Positions 1-7,363 of a stretch of 13,426 nt of DNA are shown piece after piece. Each line of letters begins with the position of its first letter. Position 1 is the stretch's first letter. Below the pieces are notes generated by a model. That model saw only the letters and a program-made list of their open reading frames with translations, did not search any database and was not told the DNA's origin. A program made the position numbers and the translations under genes. The stretch covers positions 1 through 13,426 of the forward strand of contig JAHIVM010000170.1 of NCBI GenBank assembly GCA_018816665.1. The letters run 5' to 3'. The stretch comes from Candidatus Zixiibacteriota bacterium (GTDB lineage Bacteria; Zixibacteria; MSB-5A5; GN15; FEB-12).

Positions 1-123
1 CTCCAGTGTCTCAAGAAACACTCGAATGACCGGCGGTGCCTGCAGCAACTTGTGACGGCGATAGCAACTGAACGTCACAAACCGCGCTGTGTTCAGATGG
101 TCATAGTGTCGCAGCTTTGGCAT
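1..123 (-). CDS. REP-associated Y1 (IS200-like) transposase, N-terminal fragment
   Basis: Forty-one codons on the minus strand run open from an ATG at 123 to the left edge, so only the N-terminus is present. The protein begins MPKLRHYDHLNTARFVTFSC and continues YRRHKLL. The 'ARFVTFSCYRR' strand followed by a helix is the typical opening of REP-associated tyrosine transposases (RAYTs, Y1_Tnp family). These are HUH single-strand transposases thought to act on REP hairpins. The catalytic HUH and Tyr motifs would lie outside the window and cannot be checked. I see no convincing Shine-Dalgarno site before the ATG. A REP-like hairpin pair lies just upstream (177-217), as is common for RAYT genes. 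Family assignment rests on the short N-terminus only. Whether the gene is intact is unknown. Confidence 0.72.
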   Translation of the reverse strand, partial: MPKLRHYDHLNTARFVTFSCYRRHKLLQAPPVIRVFLETLE

Positions 124-176
124 AGACAGACAATACTATAACGTCGTTCAGCAGGCAACAATTCGGCTATCAGACA

Positions 177-217
177 CCCACGTGAAACGTGGGCCACCCA
201 GCCTGGCTGACACCAGG
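177..217. repeat. REP-like hairpin pair next to the transposase
   Basis: Two adjacent palindromes lie here. The first (177-193) is CCCACGT, loop GAA, ACGTGGG, a perfect 7-bp stem. The second (202-217) is CCTGG, six-base loop, CCAGG. They lie between the start of the RAYT fragment and the 3' end of the minus-strand lipoprotein. Paired hairpins beside a RAYT gene are the usual arrangement of REP/BIME sequences. The pair could also act as a 3' end structure for the lipoprotein gene, although no T-tract follows. Whether this exact sequence recurs in the genome cannot be seen. Confidence 0.45.
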
Positions 218-228
218 AACCGACTGCG

Positions 229-669
229 TCACCTCATTTTCGTGAAGCATATCCCTTCAACCCCTGAACTCAGTCTGATTGCGCTACCTGGCACCCTCGG
301 CAGTATACTCATAACAGTATGTCCCTCGAAGACACTGGGAAAATCCGCATCGAGGTTTCCATCGTAATCGGCGAACACAATCGCGTTGACAAGACGTATC
401 TCACTGCTTGAAGCATACGGATCGAACTTCCATTGGCCGGTGTTACTGACGGTGTCCTCACTTCCTCGGAGAATCAAGTATTGGTGATACTCCATCGTCG
501 AATCCAGCACGCGAACTTCTGTGCCACAAGGGAACTGGGCTTGGTACGCCCCATAGAGGTCCGATTGCTTAGTACAGCCCGGAGATCCAAAGAAAGTCGC
601 GAACAAGAGCACGATAAATGCGCTCGTACCAAGGGCGAGGCCTGGTGGCCTCAATGAGTGCCTGTTCAT
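229..669 (-). CDS. Small exported lipoprotein, lipocalin-like pattern
   Basis: A 146-residue protein of unknown function. The ATG at 669 was chosen over an in-frame ATG 21 nt upstream because GGAGAG lies nine bases before it. Residues 10-31 form a hydrophobic signal segment ending GSP-G before Cys32, a plausible though not ideal lipobox. After that the protein reads as short beta strands: 'DLYGAYQAQFPCGTEV' (37-52), a Y-rich strand (61-67), 'NTGQWKFDP' (76-84) and a terminal 'GICFTKMR'. The order 'G-x-Y ... Y ... G-x-W ... F-x-K' resembles small lipocalin-like or META-type beta-barrel lipoproteins, but I cannot name a family. Cys48 and Cys141 could pair. The gene stands alone; the region upstream (670-988) holds no clear promoter. 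Confidence 0.7.
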   Translation of the reverse strand: MNRHSLRPPGLALGTSAFIVLLFATFFGSPGCTKQSDLYGAYQAQFPCGTEVRVLDSTMEYHQYLILRGSEDTVSNTGQWKFDPYASSSEIRLVNAIVFADYDGNLDADFPSVFEGHTVMSILPRVPGSAIRLSSGVEGICFTKMR

Positions 670-988
670 CAAAAGGTTCTCTCCATTCAAATACCTGGTT
701 AATAGTCCGCATGCTGCCGGTCGTATCGGCCCGATCCTCCGCTAGCACCGGTGCCCCACCGCTTGCAGTAGTAACGACTATTCTAGAACTAATGGATTCG
801 CCCTCCCCTCCGTCATGTACTTGCCACACCGTAGTATATGCAGAACCGGACCGCGATGTCAACTATCGCCATTGAACCTTCCCGAAGCACGGGCGGGCCA
901 TCGGTCGGCTGCCAACGGCATTTTCGGTCGCTAATCTGCAAATGTTCTTAAGTAGGAACCTTTCCCCAATAAGACTGTTACACCTGTC
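670..988. other. Intergenic region between divergent lipoprotein and perR
   Basis: This 319-bp region separates the minus-strand lipoprotein from the plus-strand Fur-family gene. The part nearest perR holds the candidate operator described separately. Positions 670-862 read open on the minus strand from a TTG directly after a TAG, giving a protein-like stretch ('ESISSRIVVTTASGG'). It has no ribosome binding site and would overlap the lipoprotein gene by about 100 bp, so it is at most a decayed remnant. Nothing else is recognisable. Confidence 0.4.
944..973 (+). promoter_or_regulatory. Candidate PerR operator and promoter upstream of perR-katG
   Basis: GTTCTTA-AG-TAGGAAC (944-959) is an imperfect 16-bp palindrome with six of seven arm positions matching, thirty bases before the perR start codon. 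A weak promoter fits around it: TTCTTA at 945-950 as -35 and AATAAG at 968-973 as -10, 17 bp apart. The palindrome would cover the -35, as expected for an autorepressed PerR operon. It does not match the Bacillus PerR box closely. The link to PerR is inferred from position and symmetry. Confidence 0.33.
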
Positions 989-1471
989 ATGAAGAGAACG
1001 ACAGCGGATATCTCATCAATGATGGATAGCTTTGAGGAAGCCTGCAAGGCCAAAGGTCTCAGAATCACCAACCAGAGAACTGAGATCTTCAAAGCTCTCC
1101 TGAAACATCCCGATCATCCGACCACCGAGGAAATCTACAATCAGGTTCGCAAACACCTGAAAACGATCTCGCTGGACACGGTGTATCGGACGATCGCCAC
1201 GATCGAAGCCTACGGACTGATAAAAAAAGTACATCATATTGATAACACCACCCGCTTTGACACTAACACTTCGAATCATCACCATCTGGTGTGCACTAGA
1301 TGCCACAGGATTGAAGACTTCACGTGGCCCGATTTTGATCGGATGACACCTCCTGACTCGGTATCCCACTGGAAGCAGACCGACGTGAAACATTGTGTTG
1401 TCGAAGGGTTGTGTTCACATTGCAGGAAACAGAGAACAGGGCAGAAAATTCATAGAAAGGAAGCCTTATGA
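989..1471 (+). CDS. perR: PerR-type peroxide-sensing repressor (Fur family)
   Basis: A 160-residue Fur-family metalloregulator. The winged-helix DNA-binding domain covers about 15-85, with 'GLRITNQR' (23-30) and recognition helix 'SLDTVYRTI' (61-69). The dimerisation and metal domain covers about 86-147. All five ligands of the PerR regulatory Fe/Mn site align: His43, Asp91, His97, His99 and Asp110. Asp at the last position ('EDF') is a PerR hallmark; Fur has Glu there. The structural zinc site is complete: Cys102-x2-Cys105 and Cys142-x2-Cys145. In the family, Fe-catalysed oxidation of the site histidines by H2O2 releases DNA and derepresses detoxification genes. The stop overlaps the katG start (ATGA at 1468-1471), so the two genes are co-transcribed and probably translationally coupled. 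The start is uncertain: no Shine-Dalgarno site precedes 989, and ATGs at residues 11 and 12 are alternatives. Confidence 0.92.
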   Translation: MKRTTADISSMMDSFEEACKAKGLRITNQRTEIFKALLKHPDHPTTEEIYNQVRKHLKTISLDTVYRTIATIEAYGLIKKVHHIDNTTRFDTNTSNHHHLVCTRCHRIEDFTWPDFDRMTPPDSVSHWKQTDVKHCVVEGLCSHCRKQRTGQKIHRKEAL

Positions 1472-3675
1472 ATGCCAAACACACGCCCGGAGCGGGCAAA
1501 TGCCCGGTCATGCACGCGACTCAGCGGCACACGGCCGCCGGGTCCATGTCAAATGCAGACTGGTGGCCGGAGCAGCTGAACCTGAAGATTCTCCATCAGA
1601 ATTCTCCCCTGTCCGATCCCATGGGTGAGGATTTCAACTACGCCAAAGAGTTCAAGAGCCTCAATCTGAAGGCCGTCAAAAAGGACCTGTACACCCTGAT
1701 GACCACCTCACAGGAGTGGTGGCCGGCCGACTACGGACACTACGGCGGGCTGTTTATTCGGATGGCCTGGCACAGCGCCGGCACCTACCGTATCCACGAC
1801 GGGCGCGGAGGGGCATCGTCCGGCACACAGCGTTTTGCTCCCCTCAACAGCTGGCCGGACAACGCGAATCTCGACAAGGCCCGCCGGTTGCTCTGGCCGA
1901 TCAAACAGAAGTACGGCCGGAAACTTTCGTGGGCCGACCTTATGATCCTGGCCGGCAACTGCGCCCTGGAGTCCATGGGCTTCAAAACGTTCGGTTTCGG
2001 CGGCGGACGCGAGGACGTCTGGGAGCCCGAGGCGGACATCAACTGGGGACATGAAACCGAGTGGCTCGGCGACGAACGCTACAGCGGCGACCGGGAGCTT
2101 GCCAATCCCCTCGGCGCGGTTCAGATGGGTCTGATTTATGTCAATCCGGAAGGCCCCAACGGCAAACCGGACCCGGTCGCCTCGGCCAAAGATATCCGCG
2201 AGACGTTTGCCCGCATGGCAATGAACGACTACGAGACGGTCGCCCTGGTTGCCGGTGGTCACACCTTCGGCAAGTGTCACGGTGCGGCCGACCCGTCCAA
2301 ATACGTTGGTCGCGAACCCGAAGGCGCCGGTATTGAGGAACAGGGGCTGGGCTGGGCAAACAGCTTTGGTACCGGCAATGCCGGCGACACTATCACCAGC
2401 GGGATCGAGGGTGCATGGACGAAAAATCCGGCGAAGTGGGACAACAATTACTTTGAGAACCTGTTCGGCTATGAATGGGAACTGGTGAAAAGTCCGGCCG
2501 GCGCCCACCAGTGGATCGCCAAGGGCGGTGAAGGCACCGTTCCGGACGCGCACGATTCGTCGAAAAAGCATGCCCCGATGATGACTACGGCGGATCTCGC
2601 CTTGAGGTTCGATCCTATCTACGAACCCATTTCGAGACATTTCTACGAGAACCCGGATGAGTTCGCCGATGCGTTTGCCAAAGCCTGGTTCAAGCTGACA
2701 CATCGCGACATGGGGCCGGTCTCGCGATACCTCGGCCCGGAAGTTCCGTCGGAAACACTCATCTGGCAGGATCCTGTCCCCGGGGTTGCACACAAGTTGA
2801 TCAGCAAAAAGGATATTGCTGAGTTGAAGGCTAAAATCCTCGCGTCGGGACTGTCCGTCTCGCAACTGGTTTCAACCGCCTGGGCGTCGGCCTCAACATT
2901 CCGAGGTTCCGACAAGCGCGGCGGTGCCAACGGGGCCCGTATTCGCCTCGCCCCGCAGAAGAACTGGGAAGTAAACAAGGCAGCCGGAGTGGCGAAGGTG
3001 CTGAAGACGCTGGAGAAAGTCCAGGGAGAGTTCAACGCTGCGCAGTCCGGCGGGAAGATGGTGTCGCTTGCGGACCTGATCGTCCTGGGCGGATGTGCCG
3101 CGATTGAGAAGGCTGCGAAAGACGCCGGGCACAATGTAACGGTTCCCTTCACGCCGGGTCGCACGGACGCATCGCAGGATCAGACCGATGTGGACTCATT
3201 CGCGGTGCTCGAACCCAAAGCCGACGGGTTCCGCAACTACCTGCAGGACGGGCAGAGCATGCCGGCGGAAGAGCTGCTTCTGGATCGGGCAAACCTGCTG
3301 ACCCTGACCGCTCCCGAGATGACGGTGCTGGTCGGCGGCATGCGCGTCCTGAAGACGAATGTCGGGCAGTCAAAGCACGGTGTATTCACGAAAAAGCCTG
3401 AGACGTTGACCAACGACTTCTTTGCCAACCTGATCAACAACAACATCAAATGGCAGAAGTCCTCGTCATCCGACGATGTCTTTGAGGGACGCGAGCATGG
3501 GAAAGACAAGGTCAAGTGGACCGGCACTCGCGTGGATCTTGTGTTCGGCTCCAATTCCCAGCTTCGTGCGATTGCGGAAGTGTATGCATGTGACGACGCG
3601 AAAGCGAAGTTTGTGCGTGATTTTGTAGCCGCATGGGACAAGGTGATGAATCTCGATCGTTTTGATCTTGCATAA
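1468..3675 (+). CDS. katG: Catalase-peroxidase KatG
   Basis: A full-length 735-residue bifunctional heme b catalase-peroxidase (class I), converting H2O2 to water and oxygen and also acting as a peroxidase. The N-terminal catalytic half has distal Arg98, Trp101 and His102 in 'FIRMAWHSAGTYR'. Tyr224 ('GLIYVNPEGP') and Met250 stand at the right distances to form the Met-Tyr-Trp cofactor with Trp101, which is needed for catalase activity. Proximal His265 lies in 'AGGHTFGK'. 'THRDMGPVSRYLGP' carries the conserved mobile arginine. The C-terminal half (about 430-735) is the usual duplicated, heme-free domain. No signal peptide is present; the N-terminus has the common 'GKCPVMH' motif. AAAGGAAG lies four bases before the ATG. 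The gene overlaps perR by four bases and ends at a strong terminator, so perR-katG is a two-gene operon probably induced by peroxide. Confidence 0.98.
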   Translation: MNAKHTPGAGKCPVMHATQRHTAAGSMSNADWWPEQLNLKILHQNSPLSDPMGEDFNYAKEFKSLNLKAVKKDLYTLMTTSQEWWPADYGHYGGLFIRMAWHSAGTYRIHDGRGGASSGTQRFAPLNSWPDNANLDKARRLLWPIKQKYGRKLSWADLMILAGNCALESMGFKTFGFGGGREDVWEPEADINWGHETEWLGDERYSGDRELANPLGAVQMGLIYVNPEGPNGKPDPVASAKDIRETFARMAMNDYETVALVAGGHTFGKCHGAADPSKYVGREPEGAGIEEQGLGWANSFGTGNAGDTITSGIEGAWTKNPAKWDNNYFENLFGYEWELVKSPAGAHQWIAKGGEGTVPDAHDSSKKHAPMMTTADLALRFDPIYEPISRHFYENPDEFADAFAKAWFKLTHRDMGPVSRYLGPEVPSETLIWQDPVPGVAHKLISKKDIAELKAKILASGLSVSQLVSTAWASASTFRGSDKRGGANGARIRLAPQKNWEVNKAAGVAKVLKTLEKVQGEFNAAQSGGKMVSLADLIVLGGCAAIEKAAKDAGHNVTVPFTPGRTDASQDQTDVDSFAVLEPKADGFRNYLQDGQSMPAEELLLDRANLLTLTAPEMTVLVGGMRVLKTNVGQSKHGVFTKKPETLTNDFFANLINNNIKWQKSSSSDDVFEGREHGKDKVKWTGTRVDLVFGSNSQLRAIAEVYACDDAKAKFVRDFVAAWDKVMNLDRFDLA

Positions 3676-3695
3676 GATCAGCGGACTTCACTGAC

Positions 3696-3737
3696 AACCT
3701 TGGGGGGTCGACCCTGGTCGGCCTCCCAAGGTTTTAT
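3696..3737 (+). terminator. Rho-independent terminator of perR-katG
   Basis: Twenty bases after the katG stop, AACCTTGGGGGG (3696-3707) pairs with CCTCCCAAGGTT (3722-3733) apart from one mismatch. This gives a 12-bp stem with a 14-base loop, followed by TTTAT overlapping the stem end. It isolates the perR-katG transcript from the peptidase-like gene downstream. Confidence 0.85.
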
Positions 3738-3831
3738 CCTGAGGCACATCCATTTGTTTCTCCGGATTTGCCCTCATTCCCTTTCACGCCATTCCAGTCA
3801 ACAATCATCCGGACGCCCCCCTTGCGCTCTA

Positions 3832-3879
3832 TTGACTTTTTTGCGTCGATCACTTACGTTGGGTTGGTTACATAACGTA
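3832..3879 (+). promoter_or_regulatory. Possible promoter region with inverted repeat before the large lipoprotein gene
   Basis: TTGACT at 3832-3837 is a good -35 match, but the -10 candidate 17 bp downstream (TACGTT, 3855-3860) is weak. TACGTT (3855-3860) and AACGTA (3874-3879) form a perfect 6-bp inverted repeat with a 13-base spacer, so a regulator may bind at or beside the -10. The start codon is about 50 bases further on. Assignment is tentative. Confidence 0.3.
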
Positions 3880-3927
3880 GATACTTTACTCACATTTGAG
3901 TCTGTCTATACCATCGGGAGGTCCGGC

Positions 3928-6639
3928 ATGAACCGCGCGCTGCTATCAGTCTGTCTATCTGCTCTTCTATTCATTACCGTAGTCGGTCTGTCCAGTTGCG
4001 GCTCAGACTCAGATTCTCCCTCCGGTCCCGATGTACCGTCGGGGCCCGACTGGCCCGAAAACGCCCTCGATCTCCCCGTCGAGGACGCTGCGGCAATGGA
4101 CTCCGCGTGTGCGCTGTACCTCGGCCTGCGCAACTCACTGGACCTCATGGCGGCCCGTCGGGCACTCGTAGATTCACTGGATCAATCAGGCGGCGAAATT
4201 AGCCGCGCGGTGCTTGGCTCTGACAGCAGTACGATCAGCATCGACTTCGAAGACGGAGCGAGAGCACTCTTAGTCACCGATGAGACATTCGCACAGGACA
4301 CGGGCGCGCTGGCTCCGATACCGCCGATTTTCAAAGACGCGGGCGGACGAATCAGACAGTCGGTCGGTGGATTGAACCGTATGATCGAATGCGGCAGTAT
4401 TATTGTGCCGGAATCGCGCAAGGCTCTGATTGTCAATATGGCGGGCGGGACCAACCCTGAATTCAACTACATGATTGACTGGACAAAACAATCGCTGGTG
4501 CTGATGGGATGGGCGGACGACGAAGTAGATATCCGTGCCCGACTCTCTTTCGAAGACAGAAGTTTCATTCCTGATCATATGCTATTCGCACAGGAATACG
4601 GTCTCGTGTTACTTGCAGGTCACGGCGGAGTGTGGGCCGGGAATGACGGTCTTGAACACTACCATATGCAGTGCTTCCTTGGGGGAAAGTATGAGACCGG
4701 ATACGCTCCCTATGTGAGTGAGGAGCGCTGGGAGGATTACAAGAGATGGTATCGTGAAGAGCACCGTCTCATCTCCGCATACTGTCTTAGGCCCGCGGAC
4801 TCTGCAATGGTCAAGGAGGTGTGGATACGCGAGGACCTCTTCTGCGAACAGCTTCAGATCGCAAGTGGCGCTCTGGTCTCCGTGACGTCCTGTAACTCCT
4901 GGCAACTCACCGATGACCTTGCTGCCGCAAAGGACGTTGGCAGCGTCATGGCCTGGGATGGAAAGACCAATTTCTACCATGGTGAACGCTATTTCGTGGA
5001 CCTTATCGCCAATATGCTTGCCGAGGAGACGAGGAACGATGTTGAGGCTATGGCTAAGCTGATTGATGATGGCGGCGGGACCTGGGTCGACAGTCACGGC
5101 GGAAACGCCGTCTACAAAGCAACGAACATCGACGGTGATTTCTACCTGCCTGGGTGGGGGGCACTCTCGGCAGCCGCCGATGACTTCCCCTCCAATACCG
5201 CCCGTATCGACGTAACCATCACTCCCGAAAACTGCCCCGATCAAAAGATAACCAGATCGCTCACGAGGGGCGAGGCCATAAACATTGATGCACTGATTCC
5301 CGGCGATGCTGCCGTGAGAGTCAGGGCTGTCGATGCTGCGAATAACACGCTCGGAGCGGGTAATGAAACAATCTCCATACAAAGTGGGCTGGATACTATC
5401 GAAGTCGAAACCTGCGTTGCAGACCTGTCGGTAACGGTCACCGATTATCCGCAGGAAGCGGATGGTACCGTTGACAATGTCGAGTACGTGCTGACATACA
5501 ACGACCCGACCGTGGACTCGGTCGCGGACGGTTTCTCTCCCTCGGTCGGATTGGTCAAATTCGACCTCATGCCCCTCCCGGCCGTCCTCACGTCTACCGC
5601 CTATGACGGCGGGACAGTGCTTGCAACGTCGACGGATTCGCTGGATCTCGTTTGTGACGACAACAGCGACAATATCTGTTTTGGATGGCTGTCGCTCGAG
5701 CCGGGAGAGATTCTCGAAGGGACCGATATCATCGTGGTCACGGTTGACAGTGGCGGAGCACACGCGCCCGATTCAATCGTTCTCGCCCCCGACGCGCCCC
5801 AAAACATGTTTGGATTTGAGACGGGTGAGACGGTGTATCTCACGGCAACAGCCGTCGACGTTCACGGCGTGGAGCAGGGTTCGACCGGGTTGGTGGCCAC
5901 GGTCGAGTGCGGCGAGAACCCGGTCGAGATCAACATCGCGGTTTACGCGGTTCTTCTTGTGGTCACGCCCAGGCGGGTTGAGCCGGATGGAAGCAGCGCT
6001 GCGACCATTACCGCGACTCTCAAGACATGGATGCCGGGCGATCTGTTCGAACCTACCGGCGATCCGGTGGTTGGCAAACTGGTTGAGTTCGACGTCTCCT
6101 GTGGCGAGTTGTCCGCCCCTTCGGGAACGTCCGATGCCAACGGGCAGGTGACCGTGCAATTGACAAGTGCCGCCGCCTGTCTGGCCGAGGTGCATGCCTT
6201 TGTCATGGCCGATCTGGCCGAGTCCGGTGCTGAGTATGTCAACTTCGGTAGCAAGATGAGTTTCTGGATAAACGGCAGCGATGCGGATATCACGGGAGCA
6301 ACAGCTCAGGGAGTGTTCAATGTATCCTGCGTGAGTCTGAAGTTCTACTGGCGCGGCATGCTGGTCACTGAGTTCGACCGGAGCAGCGGCGAATACTGGG
6401 GGACGTACAACCCGGGTTGGAACGTGCCCGGCGATGAGATCCGGCTCGAACTAACCGCCAACAGCGATATTAATGGCTGCAGCGGCCAACCGTCATCGTA
6501 CGGACCCATCTATGTGCACGTGTTGTATGAAGACGACTTTGACCATCAGGAGGTCTATCAGTTGACGACGGGTGCGAGCGGATTCACGGGCACGGTGATT
6601 CTGTCGGTTGAGCCGGAGGAGATAGAGTATTATCGGTAG
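3928..6639 (+). CDS. Lipoprotein with caspase-fold (C25/clostripain-like) peptidase domain and Ig-like domains
   Basis: A 903-residue protein, probably an envelope-anchored cysteine peptidase. The ATG at 3928 was chosen because GGGAGGT (3916-3922) stands five bases before it; the open frame reaches further upstream without a ribosome site. Residues 1-23 are a signal peptide with lipobox L21-S-S-Cys24, then a Ser/Asp/Pro-rich linker (25-45). At 166-171 'ALIVNM' and at 225-234 'GLVLLAGHGG' are hydrophobic strands; the second ends in His232. 'GALVSVTSCNSWQ' (314-326) ends in Cys322. A strand-HGG followed about 90 residues later by strand-x-Cys is the His-Cys dyad layout of clan CD peptidases (gingipain C25, clostripain C11, caspases). 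From about 425 to the end the protein is beta-rich, with several cysteines. 'GDPVVGKLVEFDVSCGELSAPSGTS' (711-735), continuing 'DANGQVTVQLTS', looks like a bacterial Ig-like (Big_1/invasin type) domain. The substrate is unknown. The dyad is my reading of the motifs; a non-catalytic homologue is possible. Confidence 0.75.
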   Translation: MNRALLSVCLSALLFITVVGLSSCGSDSDSPSGPDVPSGPDWPENALDLPVEDAAAMDSACALYLGLRNSLDLMAARRALVDSLDQSGGEISRAVLGSDSSTISIDFEDGARALLVTDETFAQDTGALAPIPPIFKDAGGRIRQSVGGLNRMIECGSIIVPESRKALIVNMAGGTNPEFNYMIDWTKQSLVLMGWADDEVDIRARLSFEDRSFIPDHMLFAQEYGLVLLAGHGGVWAGNDGLEHYHMQCFLGGKYETGYAPYVSEERWEDYKRWYREEHRLISAYCLRPADSAMVKEVWIREDLFCEQLQIASGALVSVTSCNSWQLTDDLAAAKDVGSVMAWDGKTNFYHGERYFVDLIANMLAEETRNDVEAMAKLIDDGGGTWVDSHGGNAVYKATNIDGDFYLPGWGALSAAADDFPSNTARIDVTITPENCPDQKITRSLTRGEAINIDALIPGDAAVRVRAVDAANNTLGAGNETISIQSGLDTIEVETCVADLSVTVTDYPQEADGTVDNVEYVLTYNDPTVDSVADGFSPSVGLVKFDLMPLPAVLTSTAYDGGTVLATSTDSLDLVCDDNSDNICFGWLSLEPGEILEGTDIIVVTVDSGGAHAPDSIVLAPDAPQNMFGFETGETVYLTATAVDVHGVEQGSTGLVATVECGENPVEINIAVYAVLLVVTPRRVEPDGSSAATITATLKTWMPGDLFEPTGDPVVGKLVEFDVSCGELSAPSGTSDANGQVTVQLTSAAACLAEVHAFVMADLAESGAEYVNFGSKMSFWINGSDADITGATAQGVFNVSCVSLKFYWRGMLVTEFDRSSGEYWGTYNPGWNVPGDEIRLELTANSDINGCSGQPSSYGPIYVHVLYEDDFDHQEVYQLTTGASGFTGTVILSVEPEEIEYYR

Positions 6640-6793
6640 GTTGGGGTGGGGTAGGACAGGGTCCCGGGCGTCCCGTTGTCAGTCAGGATTGGTTGAGCGC
6701 TATTCGTTCCGCACGACGAGGCCGGGCTACGGGTATGTACTGCCCTTGAAGCCGGTGGGTGAATGAGGCCGGGAGTATCCTCAGTCTATGACA

Positions 6794-7363
6794 TCACTGG
6801 GGGATGCGAAGAATCTCTGCGGGTTCACCGGGTCTTCCGTAATCCAGAATGTCAGTAGCAAACCACGCTGGATCAATTGTACGAATGTAGAACGCACGCA
6901 AGTCGACCAAGGAGTCGCGAACACCTGTCGGTATGCCGTAGACAATGATCATGTCACCGATTGACTCTTTGATATCCGTCGTGTCGGCATCAGCTTTGAT
7001 GTACCAGGAGGTTTCAAACACACCCTCACCCCTGGGCGTCAAAAAGATACGTTCCTGCTGAATGCTGAAATCCTCGATCCAGTCATAATAGTGATGCTCA
7101 ATAACGAATCTCACTTCGATTGCACTATCGGATACTATCGGCGCGGCACTAAGGACTATTCCCGGCCAGGCCACCCGGCTCGAATCGTGGGATGAGAAAT
7201 CCTCTCTAACGTCATTCGGATATTTCTGTCTGTCAGCCTTCTTGACAGCGTACTCTTCCCAGTCGGATACCGGCTTGTAGAGCCGGCTTCCCGGCCCTAT
7301 TGGGCAGCCCGTAAACACCAGACATAGCAATCCGGCGATTGCTATCGCGAGCAATTTCTTCAC
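6794..7363 (-). CDS. Exported lipoprotein of unknown function
   Basis: A 189-residue protein starting with GTG at 7363; GGAGAG lies six bases upstream of it. Residues 1-19 are a classical lipoprotein signal (KK, hydrophobic core) with lipobox V-F-T-G before Cys20. The mature part is mixed alpha/beta with no transmembrane segment. Notable stretches are 'VAWPGIVLSAAPIV' (64-77), an aromatic and histidine-rich 'EHHYYDWIEDF' (89-99), 'RIFLTPRGEGVFETSWYI' (105-122) and 'GDMIIVYGIP' (136-145). I do not recognise the family. 'VAWPGIV' faintly recalls Slp-type outer-membrane lipoproteins, but the match is too weak to name. The gene stands alone between the large lipoprotein gene (opposite strand) and the hemerythrin-like gene (divergent). 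No terminator is obvious in the 154 bp after it. Confidence 0.7.
   Translation of the reverse strand: MKKLLAIAIAGLLCLVFTGCPIGPGSRLYKPVSDWEEYAVKKADRQKYPNDVREDFSSHDSSRVAWPGIVLSAAPIVSDSAIEVRFVIEHHYYDWIEDFSIQQERIFLTPRGEGVFETSWYIKADADTTDIKESIGDMIIVYGIPTGVRDSLVDLRAFYIRTIDPAWFATDILDYGRPGEPAEILRIPQ

Noticed and set aside
989..1471. Iron-uptake regulator Fur or zinc regulator Zur instead of PerR
   Set aside because: Asp at the fifth ligand position (Asp110) and coupling to katG favour PerR. Sequence alone cannot fully exclude another specificity.
1708..2865. 385-codon minus-strand open frame inside katG
   Set aside because: It is antisense to a conserved katG region with intact catalytic motifs; high-GC coding sequence commonly leaves long antisense frames. 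No ribosome site or family match.
4609..5763. 384-codon minus-strand open frame inside the large lipoprotein gene
   Set aside because: The opposite strand has a signal peptide, a strong Shine-Dalgarno site and recognisable domains. The antisense product looks like no protein family.
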